Origin: G963662905 sp965230045
GTDB taxonomy: Bacteria; Bacteroidota; Bacteroidia; Bacteroidales; WRLA01
Direction of reading: 5' to 3'
Assembly (NCBI GenBank): GCA_965230045.1
Contig: OZ245940.1
Coordinates: 372,001 to 436,000, forward strand
Length of the DNA stretch: 64,000 nucleotides
How positions within the stretch are numbered: the stretch's first letter is position 1; each line of letters starts with the position of its first letter. Position numbers and translations under genes: made by a program. A model generated the notes under the pieces. It did no database searches, was not told where the DNA came from, and was given only the letters and a program-made list of their open reading frames with translations. Positions 9,212 to 16,299 of the stretch are shown here, piece after piece.

Positions 9212-10034
9212 AGGGATTCTAAAAATATCCGCACTGCTTCTAGCCATCATGGCTCTGTTTTCGGCATGCCATACATCAAGGAGTATGCTGAAAAAACCAT
9301 TGAAGAAACAAGGTGCCGAATACCTTCTGAACCAGATGCAACGTAGCGAGCTGGATTTCAGCTACCTCGACTTTAAAGCCAGTGTGGATGTGATCCAGGA
9401 TAATAAAAAACAAGGCTTCAAGGCGCGCGTGCGGATGAAAAAAGACAGCATCATCTGGCTTAGCATCAGTCCTTTGCTGGGAATTGAAGTTGCGCGGCTC
9501 GAACTAACTCAGGACAGTGTTCGTTTTATGAACCGTATTGATAAAACATGGTTTGCCGGCGATTACAGCCTGATCAACAGATTCTTAGAAACCAGCGTGG
9601 ATTTTGATATCGTTCAGGCATTGATCTTGGGCAATGATTTTTCTTATTATGAGAAAACAACATTTAAAACCGATATCGATAATCACGAATACAAACTGGC
9701 CACAGCCAAAAGGCATAAGCTTAAAAAATATGTGCGCAATAAGGCCGATGCGGAACGTGTGTTTTTGCATACCATCTGGCTAAATCCGGATAATTTTAAA
9801 ATCACACACATCAAATTAAAGGAAGCCGTTCAAAAACCGAAAAAGATCAGCGCCGAATACAGTGATTTTGAATATGTGCAAGGCCAACTTTTCCCAACAA
9901 AAGTTTCGTTTAATGTGCAGGCCGAAACAAAAACCTTCATAGATTTGTCTTTTTCGGGCATCAAAATCAATGAAGAACTAAAATTTCCGTTTAAAATATC
10001 ATCAAAATATAAAGAACTGATCCTTGAAGACTAA
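9204..10034 (+). CDS. DUF4292 family outer-membrane lipoprotein (LolB/LppX-like fold suspected)
   Basis: The 276-residue product starts with a lipoprotein signal peptide ending in the lipobox FSAC, with the lipid-anchored Cys at position 22. The mature part matches my recollection of DUF4292: an early segment with ASVDVIQDNKKQGFKARVRM, the short motif IWLSISPLLGIEVAR, then DRIDKTWF-like and C-terminal beta-rich segments. Such proteins are thought to be beta-sheet lipid-carrier-like domains. It starts inside the end of the TPR gene and overlaps the EnvC-like gene by 11 bp, so all three are probably translated as a unit. The biochemical function is unknown. Confidence 0.85.
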   Translation: MTKGILKISALLLAIMALFSACHTSRSMLKKPLKKQGAEYLLNQMQRSELDFSYLDFKASVDVIQDNKKQGFKARVRMKKDSIIWLSISPLLGIEVARLELTQDSVRFMNRIDKTWFAGDYSLINRFLETSVDFDIVQALILGNDFSYYEKTTFKTDIDNHEYKLATAKRHKLKKYVRNKADAERVFLHTIWLNPDNFKITHIKLKEAVQKPKKISAEYSDFEYVQGQLFPTKVSFNVQAETKTFIDLSFSGIKINEELKFPFKISSKYKELILED

Positions 10035-11253
10035 GCTTAAAATATCATCCTTAATTTTGTTTTTGCTTGTAGGGGCAATACAGTATTCATTTGCCCAAAA
10101 TGCTGATAAAGAAAAGTTAAAGGAAGATAAAAAGCGCATTGAAAAGGAAATAGCCTATGCCAACAGCCTTTTGGACGAAACGCAGAAAAACAAAAAAAGC
10201 ACGGTTAACCAAATTGTTCTGCTGAACAACAAAATCAAAAAAAGAGAACAGCTGTTGGGGCGCATCAATGAGGAAATCAAAGGGATCGACAATAAAGTAG
10301 GGCGCTTGCAGGAAGGCGTGGCGCAAACCAAAAAAGACCTCAAGGATTTAAAAGATGAATATGCCAGCTTGATTTATCATGCTTATATAAACCGGAACAA
10401 CTACAGGCGCTTGGCTTTTATATTTTCTGCCCGGGATTTTAATCAGGCATTCCAGCGTCTCAAATACCTCCAGCAATATACGGCTTACCGCCAGCAGCAA
10501 GCCGAATTGATTGTTATCACACGCAAAAAACTGGAATACGAACTGGAGCAGCTTTCATTAGCAAAAACTGAAAAACTCAACCTCAGGAAAGAAGAGCTCA
10601 GTACTGTAAAAAAGCTGGATCAGGAGAAGTCAAAGAAAAACAGTGAAATCAAAAGCCTGACTGCTCAGGAAAAAAAGCTGAAGAAAACGATTCGCGACAA
10701 GGAAAAAGCAGCCAAGAAGCTCCAAAACCGCATTCAGGAAATTATTGCAGAAGAAATACGCCTGGCAGCAGAACGCGCCAATAAAAAGAACAATAAAAAA
10801 AGTTTTGAACTTACACCGGAAGAACAAATCATTTCGGGTAATTTCCAGAAAAACAAAGGAAAAATACCCTGGCCGGTAGAACGCGGGATTGTTTCTTCCA
10901 CCTATGGGGAACATGCACATCCTGTACTGAAGCATGTTAAAACAAAAAACAACGGAATTGATATCCTCACCAATGCAGGCAGTATGGCCCGCGCGGTTTT
11001 CGATGGAACCGTAACACGCGTACTCAGCATTCCTAATTATCATAATGTTGTGATTATCAGACATGGTGATTTCCTTACGGTTTACTCAAACCTTGATAAG
11101 GTATTGGTGGAAAAAGGACAACAAATTGATGCCAAACAACTGATCGGTTCTATTTATACCGACAACAAAGAAGGAAAAACAGAATTACATTTTGAGCTCT
11201 GGAAAGGAAAAAAACTCCAAAATCCGTCCTACTGGATTGTTAAAAAGAAATAA
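10024..11253 (+). CDS. EnvC-like murein hydrolase activator with degenerate LytM (M23) domain
   Basis: The 409-residue protein has a signal peptide (about 1-24), then a long charged coiled coil (about 25-250), then a C-terminal M23/LytM domain (about 285-405). Active M23 peptidases bind zinc through HxxxD and HxH motifs. Here the first motif reads NNGIDI, with Asn in place of His, and the Y-x-H-L segment reads TVYSNL, so two ligand positions are lost. The coiled coil plus dead LytM domain is the architecture of EnvC, which activates amidases during septum splitting. Direct hydrolysis is therefore unlikely. The start is TTG, overlapping the preceding lipoprotein gene by 11 bp. It overlaps the convergent lipoprotein gene by 14 bp. 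Confidence 0.87.
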   Translation: MKTKLKISSLILFLLVGAIQYSFAQNADKEKLKEDKKRIEKEIAYANSLLDETQKNKKSTVNQIVLLNNKIKKREQLLGRINEEIKGIDNKVGRLQEGVAQTKKDLKDLKDEYASLIYHAYINRNNYRRLAFIFSARDFNQAFQRLKYLQQYTAYRQQQAELIVITRKKLEYELEQLSLAKTEKLNLRKEELSTVKKLDQEKSKKNSEIKSLTAQEKKLKKTIRDKEKAAKKLQNRIQEIIAEEIRLAAERANKKNNKKSFELTPEEQIISGNFQKNKGKIPWPVERGIVSSTYGEHAHPVLKHVKTKNNGIDILTNAGSMARAVFDGTVTRVLSIPNYHNVVIIRHGDFLTVYSNLDKVLVEKGQQIDAKQLIGSIYTDNKEGKTELHFELWKGKKLQNPSYWIVKKK

Positions 11254-11662
11254 ATCCGTCTTTAAGATAAACTGTTCGAATACAGCCTTTTGCTGATTTA
11301 TCTATGATAGTAAGGCTGGAATCAGTTATTACCTCAATCGAAATGCTATCGCTGAATTTTTCTCCTTCAAACAATGTAATAATGCTTGTACCATTACGTC
11401 CGGCACGCCATTTACCATGATGAACACTGCCCGGACTTACAAAATCAATGGTATAATCAGCATGTACAACAATATAGCTTCGTTTTTTAATCTCGAACGC
11501 CTGTTGGATTATTGGTTCCGGATAGTTCTGATAATAAAGGCTATCGGCTATGATTTCACGCACAACCCAGATGCCTTCCAGTTTTTTCTCAAAAGAAGGC
11601 TTGCAGCCACTCAAATAAAAAAGCACACCTACAAGAAAAAGGAATTTTCTCAACATAAGCAT
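11240..11662 (-). CDS. Small lipoprotein, possibly lipocalin-like
   Basis: This encodes a 140-residue product from the ATG at 11662. The signal peptide ends in LSGC with the lipidated Cys at position 20. A longer frame reaches 11749 but would put 29 non-hydrophobic residues before the signal peptide, so the internal start is chosen. The mature part begins FEKKLEGIWVVREI, resembling the first strand of lipocalin-like domains (GxW near the start). It ends with beta-type strands such as GKWRAGRNGTSIITL and SLTIIDKS. The function is unknown. A -7 element (TATATTTG on the minus strand) lies at 11675-11682. The gene converges on the EnvC-like gene. Confidence 0.7.
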   Translation of the reverse strand: MLMLRKFLFLVGVLFYLSGCKPSFEKKLEGIWVVREIIADSLYYQNYPEPIIQQAFEIKKRSYIVVHADYTIDFVSPGSVHHGKWRAGRNGTSIITLFEGEKFSDSISIEVITDSSLTIIDKSAKGCIRTVYLKDGFISF

Positions 11663-11674
11663 TTTGCAATGAAG

Positions 11675-11682
11675 CAAATATA
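11675..11682 (-). promoter_or_regulatory. Putative -7 promoter element of the small lipoprotein gene
   Basis: TATATTTG on the minus strand fits the Bacteroidetes primary-sigma -7 consensus TAnnTTTG. It lies 13 bp upstream of the ATG at 11662. No clear -33 TTTG was identified, so the call rests on the motif and its placement. Confidence 0.4.
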
Positions 11683-11720
11683 TGAAATCTGGATGAAGGA
11701 TATGATTTCTTAATAAATGA

Positions 11721-12049
11721 GGTTCTACTAGGAATTTCGTGGGTAACAATAATGTTTGAAAATAATATGCAGATATTTATTAATAAACTATTGATCCCTA
11801 ACAGATTCCTCCCTTCACAAAGCCTTAATCACTTCGTTTGGCTTTGTTCCGGTCGGAATGACGCTGTTTATTAGGCGTTTAAGGCAAATGCGGCGCACTT
11901 CGACTCCGCTCAGTGACCAAGCCGCATTTGCCTCCTGACTCCATAAAAACGCGTCATTCCGACAAAGTTTTCCGAAGAATGAGGAAACTTTGGAGGAATC
12001 TGTTTGAAATAGCATTCTAATTTCTTTCCACGAAATTCCGTGTAGAACC
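11721..12049. repeat. Nested palindromic repeat, copy 1 (outer GGTTCTAC inverted repeats)
   Basis: This 329-bp element begins GGTTCTACTAGGAATTTCGT and ends with the near-reverse complement CACGAAATTCCGTGTAGAACC. Inside lies a second inverted repeat, from AACAGATTCCTCC (about 11800) to GGAGGAATCTGTT (ending 12004). Inside that, GTCGGAATGACG (11852-11863) faces CGTCATTCCGAC (11952-11963), and GGCAAATGCGGCG faces CGCCGCATTTGCC. The core is CACTTCGACTCCGCTCAGTG. A nearly identical copy lies at 28742-29077, differing mainly in the core. It has the form of a MITE or a REP-type palindrome and encodes no protein I believe. It fills most of the gap between the lipoprotein and HisJ genes. Confidence 0.85.
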
Positions 12050-12058
12050 ATAAATGAT

Positions 12059-12092
12059 TTTGTCTTCCTTCCTCAGGAAGTTTATAGTTTTG
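12059..12092 (+). promoter_or_regulatory. Putative promoter of the PHP phosphatase gene
   Basis: TAGTTTTG at 12085-12092 fits the -7 consensus TAnnTTTG. TTTG at 12059-12062 could serve as the -33 element, although the 22-bp spacer is slightly long. The motif lies 15 bp before the ATG at 12108, so the leader would be very short. Confidence 0.45.
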
Positions 12093-12107
12093 CAGAAAAT
12101 TTGAAGC

Positions 12108-12956
12108 ATGCACAACTTCCATACCCATACATACTATTGCGATGGCTCGTCAGCTCCAGAAGAATATTTTGAAAAAGCAAAAAGCCTGAATTTCACGCAT
12201 CTCGGATTCTCCGGACATGCGCCTGTTCCCTTTGAAAACAATTTTGCAATAGCCGGAGAAAAACTTCAGGATTATGCAGATCACATTCAAAAAGTGCGCG
12301 ATACTGCCGCAGAAGGAGATCCGCAAATCTTCATTGCATTGGAAGCGGACTATATTCCGGGCATTACACGTGATTTCAGGTCCTTTAAAAAGGATTTGGG
12401 CCTGGATTATATCATTGGCTCCATTCATCTGGTAAAAGGCCCGGGAGGAGGCCTGTGGTTTACGGATGGATCCAAACATCAAATCTATGATGAGGGCTTG
12501 CAGCAGTTATTTGATGGAAATGTGAAAAAAGGCGTTAGGGCATATTTTGAGCAGATATTTGAAATGATAGAAACCCAAAGACCAGAAATCCTGGGTCATT
12601 TCGATAAAATAAATATGCACAATAAAGACCGGTATTTCACAACCGATGAATCCTGGTATCAGCTTCTGATTGATAAAGTGTTGGATTTATGCCTTCAGCA
12701 TGATGTGGTTGTGGAAGTGAATACACGCGGGATTTATAAAAAACGCAGTGAAACCACTTTTCCCGAACCGAAAATTTTAAAAAAAATGCAAAGGAAGAAA
12801 ATTCCGGTAATGATCAGTTCCGATGCCCACAAACCGAATGAACTGGCATTGCTCATCCCGGAAACCCGCAAACTTCTTTTGGAAACCGCTTTCACTCACG
12901 AACGTATTCCGGATAAAAAGCAGGGTTGGATTGAGAAAAAAATCGAAACCTTTTAG
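12108..12956 (+). CDS. Histidinol-phosphatase, HisJ/PHP family
   Basis: The 282-residue protein belongs to the PHP metal-dependent phosphoesterases. The N-terminal metal motif FHTHTYYCDGS is followed by the HisJ-type segment LGFSGHAPVP, LEADYIPG, IIGSIHLV, LGHFDKIN and a late SSDAHKP. These residues build a trinuclear metal site. HisJ/HisK enzymes dephosphorylate histidinol phosphate in histidine synthesis. No other his genes are nearby, so a different phosphoester substrate is possible. The start at 12108 puts the metal motif at residues 4-6, as is normal. It converges with the GNAT gene, overlapping by 4 bp. Confidence 0.88.
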   Translation: MHNFHTHTYYCDGSSAPEEYFEKAKSLNFTHLGFSGHAPVPFENNFAIAGEKLQDYADHIQKVRDTAAEGDPQIFIALEADYIPGITRDFRSFKKDLGLDYIIGSIHLVKGPGGGLWFTDGSKHQIYDEGLQQLFDGNVKKGVRAYFEQIFEMIETQRPEILGHFDKINMHNKDRYFTTDESWYQLLIDKVLDLCLQHDVVVEVNTRGIYKKRSETTFPEPKILKKMQRKKIPVMISSDAHKPNELALLIPETRKLLLETAFTHERIPDKKQGWIEKKIETF

Positions 12957-13378
12957 CCCTCGAGTTTCATGAAGCGGTGCGGAATATTCGCTTCATGAAA
13001 AATCTTTCCTTCTTCGACAAAGCCAAATTTTTTATAAAAATCAATGACATCCTCCTGCGCATGAAGGTACATTGGAGGAAGTTTGTTGCTCTTATAAAAG
13101 TCCAGGATCCCATCCATTAATTCTTTCCCATAGGCTTTGCCTCTGTATTTCTGAGCAACGGCAAAACGTTCGAGTTTGGTGCCTTCTTCTGTTTCCCTGA
13201 TGCGTGCAGTAGCAACAGCCTTACCCTGAGACATGAGGATAAAATGTGTACTGATCCTATCAAACCTATCAAAATCAATATTATACGGCACATTTTGTTC
13301 TTTCACAAAAACTGATTCGCGAATTTCATGGACTTTACCAAAAAATACTGTTTCTCTTCCTTTGAAATGTAGTAGCAT
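12953..13378 (-). CDS. GNAT family N-acetyltransferase (ElaA-like)
   Basis: This 141-residue single-domain acetyltransferase has the N-terminal signature IRESVFVKEQNVPYNIDFD, which is typical of the ElaA/YjcF branch. The acetyl-CoA loop is RFAVAQKYRGKAYGKELMD (V-x-x-x-x-R-G-x-x-x-G-x-x-L), and the C-terminal strand contains DVIDFYKKFGFVEEG. The substrate is unknown. A -7 motif (TATCTTTG on the minus strand) lies at 13407-13414, between this start and the lipid operon. Confidence 0.85.
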   Translation of the reverse strand: MLLHFKGRETVFFGKVHEIRESVFVKEQNVPYNIDFDRFDRISTHFILMSQGKAVATARIRETEEGTKLERFAVAQKYRGKAYGKELMDGILDFYKSNKLPPMYLHAQEDVIDFYKKFGFVEEGKIFHEANIPHRFMKLEG

Positions 13379-13406
13379 TTATTTGTTTTTATATCAAATT
13401 AATGAC

Positions 13407-13414
13407 CAAAGATA
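13407..13414 (-). promoter_or_regulatory. Putative -7 promoter element of the GNAT gene
   Basis: TATCTTTG on the minus strand fits TAnnTTTG and lies 29 bp before the ATG at 13378. It directly abuts the T-tract of the upstream operon's terminator, so the two signals are tightly packed. Confidence 0.4.
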
Positions 13415-13446
13415 AAAAAAAGGGACAATTCTAAGAATCATCCCTT
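13414..13446 (-). terminator. Rho-independent terminator of the yceD-rpmF-plsX-fabH operon
   Basis: Read on the minus strand, AAGGGATGATTCT pairs imperfectly with AGAATTGTCCCTT across a short loop, followed by a run of T. The hairpin begins 24 bp after the fabH stop. The arrangement is that of an intrinsic terminator. Confidence 0.75.
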
Positions 13447-13470
13447 GAAACAAATTCGCACAATTATATT

Positions 13471-14466
13471 TTACTGGCCGTCATAGGCCCATTTTACATA
13501 CATTGAACCCCAGGTAAACCCGGCACCAAAAGTTGCCAGAATGAGGTTATCGCCTTTGCGCAGCTGGCTTTCATAATCGAACAGGCAAAGCGGAAGAGTT
13601 GCGGCAGTAGTATTGCCATATTTCTGGATATTAATCATAACCTGTTCGCGCTGAATGCCCATGCGGCGTGCTGTGGCATCGATAATACGCATATTTGCCT
13701 GATGCGGTACGAGCCAGTTGAGGTCTTCGCTGGCGATATTATGCCTTTTCATCATTTCAACTGCCACATCGGCCATTTTCGAAACGGCAAACTTAAAAAC
13801 AGGTTGTCCTTCCTGATAGATGAAATGTTCTTTGGCATCGATAGTTTCGTGCGAAGCAGGTTTTACAGAACCGCCTGCTTTTTGATGCAGGTGTACCCAT
13901 CCGGAGCCATCAGACTGCAGGATTTCGTCCATAATACCATAATTTTCATCTTCAGAAGGTTCAAGCATCACGCAAGCTGCGCCATCTCCGAAAATCGGAC
14001 AGGTAGAACGATCCTCGTAATTCACGATAGATGACATTTTTTCCGCACCAACTACAACAACTTTTTTGTAGCGTCCTGATTCGACATACTTTGTAGCAGT
14101 TGCAAGGTTATAAAGGAACCCACTGCAACCTGCATTGAGATCAAATGCAAATGCATTTTTGATACCGGCTTTATAACTTATCAGGTTGGCTGTAGCCGGG
14201 AAGGGCATATCGGGAGTAACCGTAGCACAAATCAGCAAATCCACCTCATCGGGGGAAGTATTTGTTTTTTCGAGGAGCATTTTAACGGCTTTTGCACCGT
14301 AATCACTTGGGCCTTCACCCGGAGTTTTACTGATATGCCTTGTTTTTATCCCGATACGGGTCATAATCCACTCATCCGATGTATCTACCATCTTACTGAG
14401 TTCTTCATTGGTCAGGATATATTCGGGGAGACTGGCTGCAACACCAGTAATAGCTGCTCTGATCAT
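13471..14466 (-). CDS. fabH: 3-oxoacyl-ACP synthase III (KAS III)
   Basis: This 331-residue thiolase-fold enzyme condenses acetyl-CoA (or a branched primer) with malonyl-ACP to start fatty acid synthesis. The catalytic triad is visible: Cys in LNAGCSGFLYNL, His in VPHQANMRI and Asn in YGNTTAATLP. The N-terminus TGVAASLPEYILTNEEL and TSDEWIMTRIGI are family hallmarks. It is the last gene of the yceD-rpmF-plsX-fabH operon, 11 bp after plsX, and is followed by a terminator. The gene order alone supports housekeeping lipid synthesis. Confidence 0.97.
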   Translation of the reverse strand: MIRAAITGVAASLPEYILTNEELSKMVDTSDEWIMTRIGIKTRHISKTPGEGPSDYGAKAVKMLLEKTNTSPDEVDLLICATVTPDMPFPATANLISYKAGIKNAFAFDLNAGCSGFLYNLATATKYVESGRYKKVVVVGAEKMSSIVNYEDRSTCPIFGDGAACVMLEPSEDENYGIMDEILQSDGSGWVHLHQKAGGSVKPASHETIDAKEHFIYQEGQPVFKFAVSKMADVAVEMMKRHNIASEDLNWLVPHQANMRIIDATARRMGIQREQVMINIQKYGNTTAATLPLCLFDYESQLRKGDNLILATFGAGFTWGSMYVKWAYDGQ

Positions 14467-14477
14467 AGTAAAAGGTT

Positions 14478-15437
14478 TTACTTTATATTCATATAGTAAC
14501 GGCTTAAAGCTCTTTTAATGCTTTTCACAAGATTCTGGTCATACTCTGCCTTGGCAAGCATAATCATACTTTTAATGGCCTTGGCATTTGATATTCCATG
14601 TCCGATAACAACGGGGGCATTTACTCCCAGAACCGGAGTGCCTCCAATTTCTTCATAGTTGAAGCGATCAACCAATGGATCATGTATTCCCTTTTTTGCG
14701 AGGATTTTATACATACTTTCCACCAGTTTCAAAACGATATTGCCATTAAAACCATCGGTAACAATTACATCGGCTTTATTGGCAAAAAGGTCGCCGCCTT
14801 CAATATTACCAATAAAATGAAAATCATTGCTGCCTTTCATCATCTGATGTACTGACTGAAAAAGGATATTGCCTTTTTTCTCTTCATGTCCGATGTTTAA
14901 AAGGGCAACACGGGGTTTTTTTACCCGAAGTACGGTTTTTGAATAGACAGAACCCAACAAGCCAAACTGATAAAGTACATCAGCCTTGCAGTCGGGATTG
15001 GCACCCACGTCGAGCATAATGGCGCGGCTGCCGTTTTCCTGTGGTACAAAAGTAGAAATAGATGGTCGGATCACACCTTTGATGTTATTGATGACCATCA
15101 TACTTCCTACCAGCATAGCGCCTGTATTTCCTGCGCTGGCAAATGCCTGAATGTTTTTTGCCCGCAAAAGTTTAAACCCTAAAGCCATACTTGAGTAAGG
15201 CTTTTGGGAAAAAGCTTTCATGGGGCTATCACCCATTTCAATGGTTTCGGGAGCATCAATTATTTCAAAAGCATCGGTGGCTGCGCCCAGCTTTTTGAGT
15301 TCTGAAACAATCAACGATTTCTTGCCAAAGAGGACAATACTATCTTCTTCGCCAAGTTCTTTTGTGGCTTCGATTGCTCCGGCAAGACAAGCCTGCGGAG
15401 CAAAATCACCACCCATTGCGTCCAGGCCAATTTTCAT
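14478..15437 (-). CDS. plsX: Phosphate acyltransferase PlsX
   Basis: The 319-residue protein makes acyl phosphate from acyl-ACP, the first step of the PlsX/PlsY route to phosphatidic acid. Family features visible are the N-terminal KIGLDAMGGDFAP, ASAGNTGAML in the middle, LLNIGHEEKKGN and DVIVTDGFNGNIVLK. The length is typical. It sits between rpmF (13 bp) and fabH (11 bp), the standard arrangement that couples phospholipid synthesis with fatty acid initiation. Confidence 0.97.
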   Translation of the reverse strand: MKIGLDAMGGDFAPQACLAGAIEATKELGEEDSIVLFGKKSLIVSELKKLGAATDAFEIIDAPETIEMGDSPMKAFSQKPYSSMALGFKLLRAKNIQAFASAGNTGAMLVGSMMVINNIKGVIRPSISTFVPQENGSRAIMLDVGANPDCKADVLYQFGLLGSVYSKTVLRVKKPRVALLNIGHEEKKGNILFQSVHQMMKGSNDFHFIGNIEGGDLFANKADVIVTDGFNGNIVLKLVESMYKILAKKGIHDPLVDRFNYEEIGGTPVLGVNAPVVIGHGISNAKAIKSMIMLAKAEYDQNLVKSIKRALSRYYMNIK

Positions 15438-15450
15438 TGGTTCGGGCTAT

Positions 15451-15639
15451 TTATATTTCTTCGCCAGCTACTTCAATAGCTTGCTTACCACGGTAATAGC
15501 CACATTCGGGGCACACACGGTGATAACGTACCGGTGATCCGCAATTAGAACAAACTGATGTAGTAGGTGCTACAGCTTTGTAATGTGTACGTCTTTTGTC
15601 CCTTCGTGTTTTCGAAATTTTTCTCTTTGGATGTGCCAT
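15451..15639 (-). CDS. rpmF: 50S ribosomal protein L32
   Basis: This 62-residue protein starts AHPKRKISKTRRDKRRTHYK, the hallmark of L32, and has a zinc-binding arrangement of CSNCG and CPECG. It occupies its usual place between the YceD-like gene and plsX. The C-terminal extension GKQAIEVAGEEI is typical of Bacteroidota versions. Confidence 0.97.
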   Translation of the reverse strand: MAHPKRKISKTRRDKRRTHYKAVAPTTSVCSNCGSPVRYHRVCPECGYYRGKQAIEVAGEEI

Positions 15640-15669
15640 TTTATCTAATTACTTAAATGATTATTTATA

Positions 15670-16191
15670 TCAATCTTTATCTTTTAATTTCTTTAAAGCG
15701 TCCCAACGGGAATCTGTTCCACCCTGGTTCTGAAGTTCTTCAAGCTTCTTTAGCATCATAGGGTCACAAGTCGGATTTCCATTCTCATCATCAGGATGAA
15801 TTTTCTGAATGGGCAAAGCCAGAATGATAAACTCATAAATAAACTGGGCCACATTAATTTTATGCTGCTTTTCGCTAATTACTATGAGGTTTTCATCTTC
15901 TTCTGCGTCTTCATCACCAAATTTGGCTATGATTTGCTGCATGCTCTCCACCGGAAAATCAAAAAGATCGAGGCAGCGGTCGCAAACAACTTTTACTGTT
16001 CCAAAAATATGAAAATCCAGAACCAGCATCCGTTCCTGACGGTCCATATCCACATGAACCTTCAGGCTGCCATCTTGTGCGTCTTCATTCTTGAAAAAAT
16101 CAAAAAATGAAGTATCAACCTCAAAATCAAAGTCGTATAACCCTGTTTTAAGACCGGAAAACTCAATATCGAATTCTTTTATATTACGCAC
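15670..16191 (-). CDS. DUF177 / YceD family protein
   Basis: The 173-residue protein has the central CDRCLDLFDFP segment (CxxC) and the C-terminal DPMMLKKLEELQ and DSRWDALKKLK motifs of the YceD (DUF177) family. In other bacteria YceD is linked to 23S rRNA accumulation and is always upstream of rpmF, as here (30 bp gap). It is the first gene of the yceD-rpmF-plsX-fabH operon, and a well-placed promoter precedes it. Confidence 0.93.
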   Translation of the reverse strand: MRNIKEFDIEFSGLKTGLYDFDFEVDTSFFDFFKNEDAQDGSLKVHVDMDRQERMLVLDFHIFGTVKVVCDRCLDLFDFPVESMQQIIAKFGDEDAEEDENLIVISEKQHKINVAQFIYEFIILALPIQKIHPDDENGNPTCDPMMLKKLEELQNQGGTDSRWDALKKLKDKD

Positions 16192-16216
16192 AATAACCGT
16201 ATTTCAAATCGGTCGG

Positions 16217-16248
16217 CAAAAGTATTAATTAAAATTCTGAATTACAAA
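16217..16248 (-). promoter_or_regulatory. Promoter of the yceD-rpmF-plsX-fabH operon
   Basis: On the minus strand TTTG (16248-16245) is followed after 20 bp by TACTTTTG (16224-16217). This matches the Bacteroidetes -33 TTTG and -7 TAnnTTTG pair. The -7 element lies 25 bp before the YceD start codon. Confidence 0.65.
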
Positions 16249-16299
16249 TAAATAATAGGAATGCGCTGATTATTAATACTCAGGACTGTTTATAAGTTT

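Noticed and set aside
11417..11713. Plus-strand 98-residue frame opposite the small lipoprotein
   Set aside because: It is the shadow of the lipoprotein gene, which has a proper lipobox and promoter motif.
11815..12128. Open frames on the minus strand inside the nested repeat and over the HisJ start
   Set aside because: They consist of repeat sequence and overlap a well-supported gene; no codon or family support.
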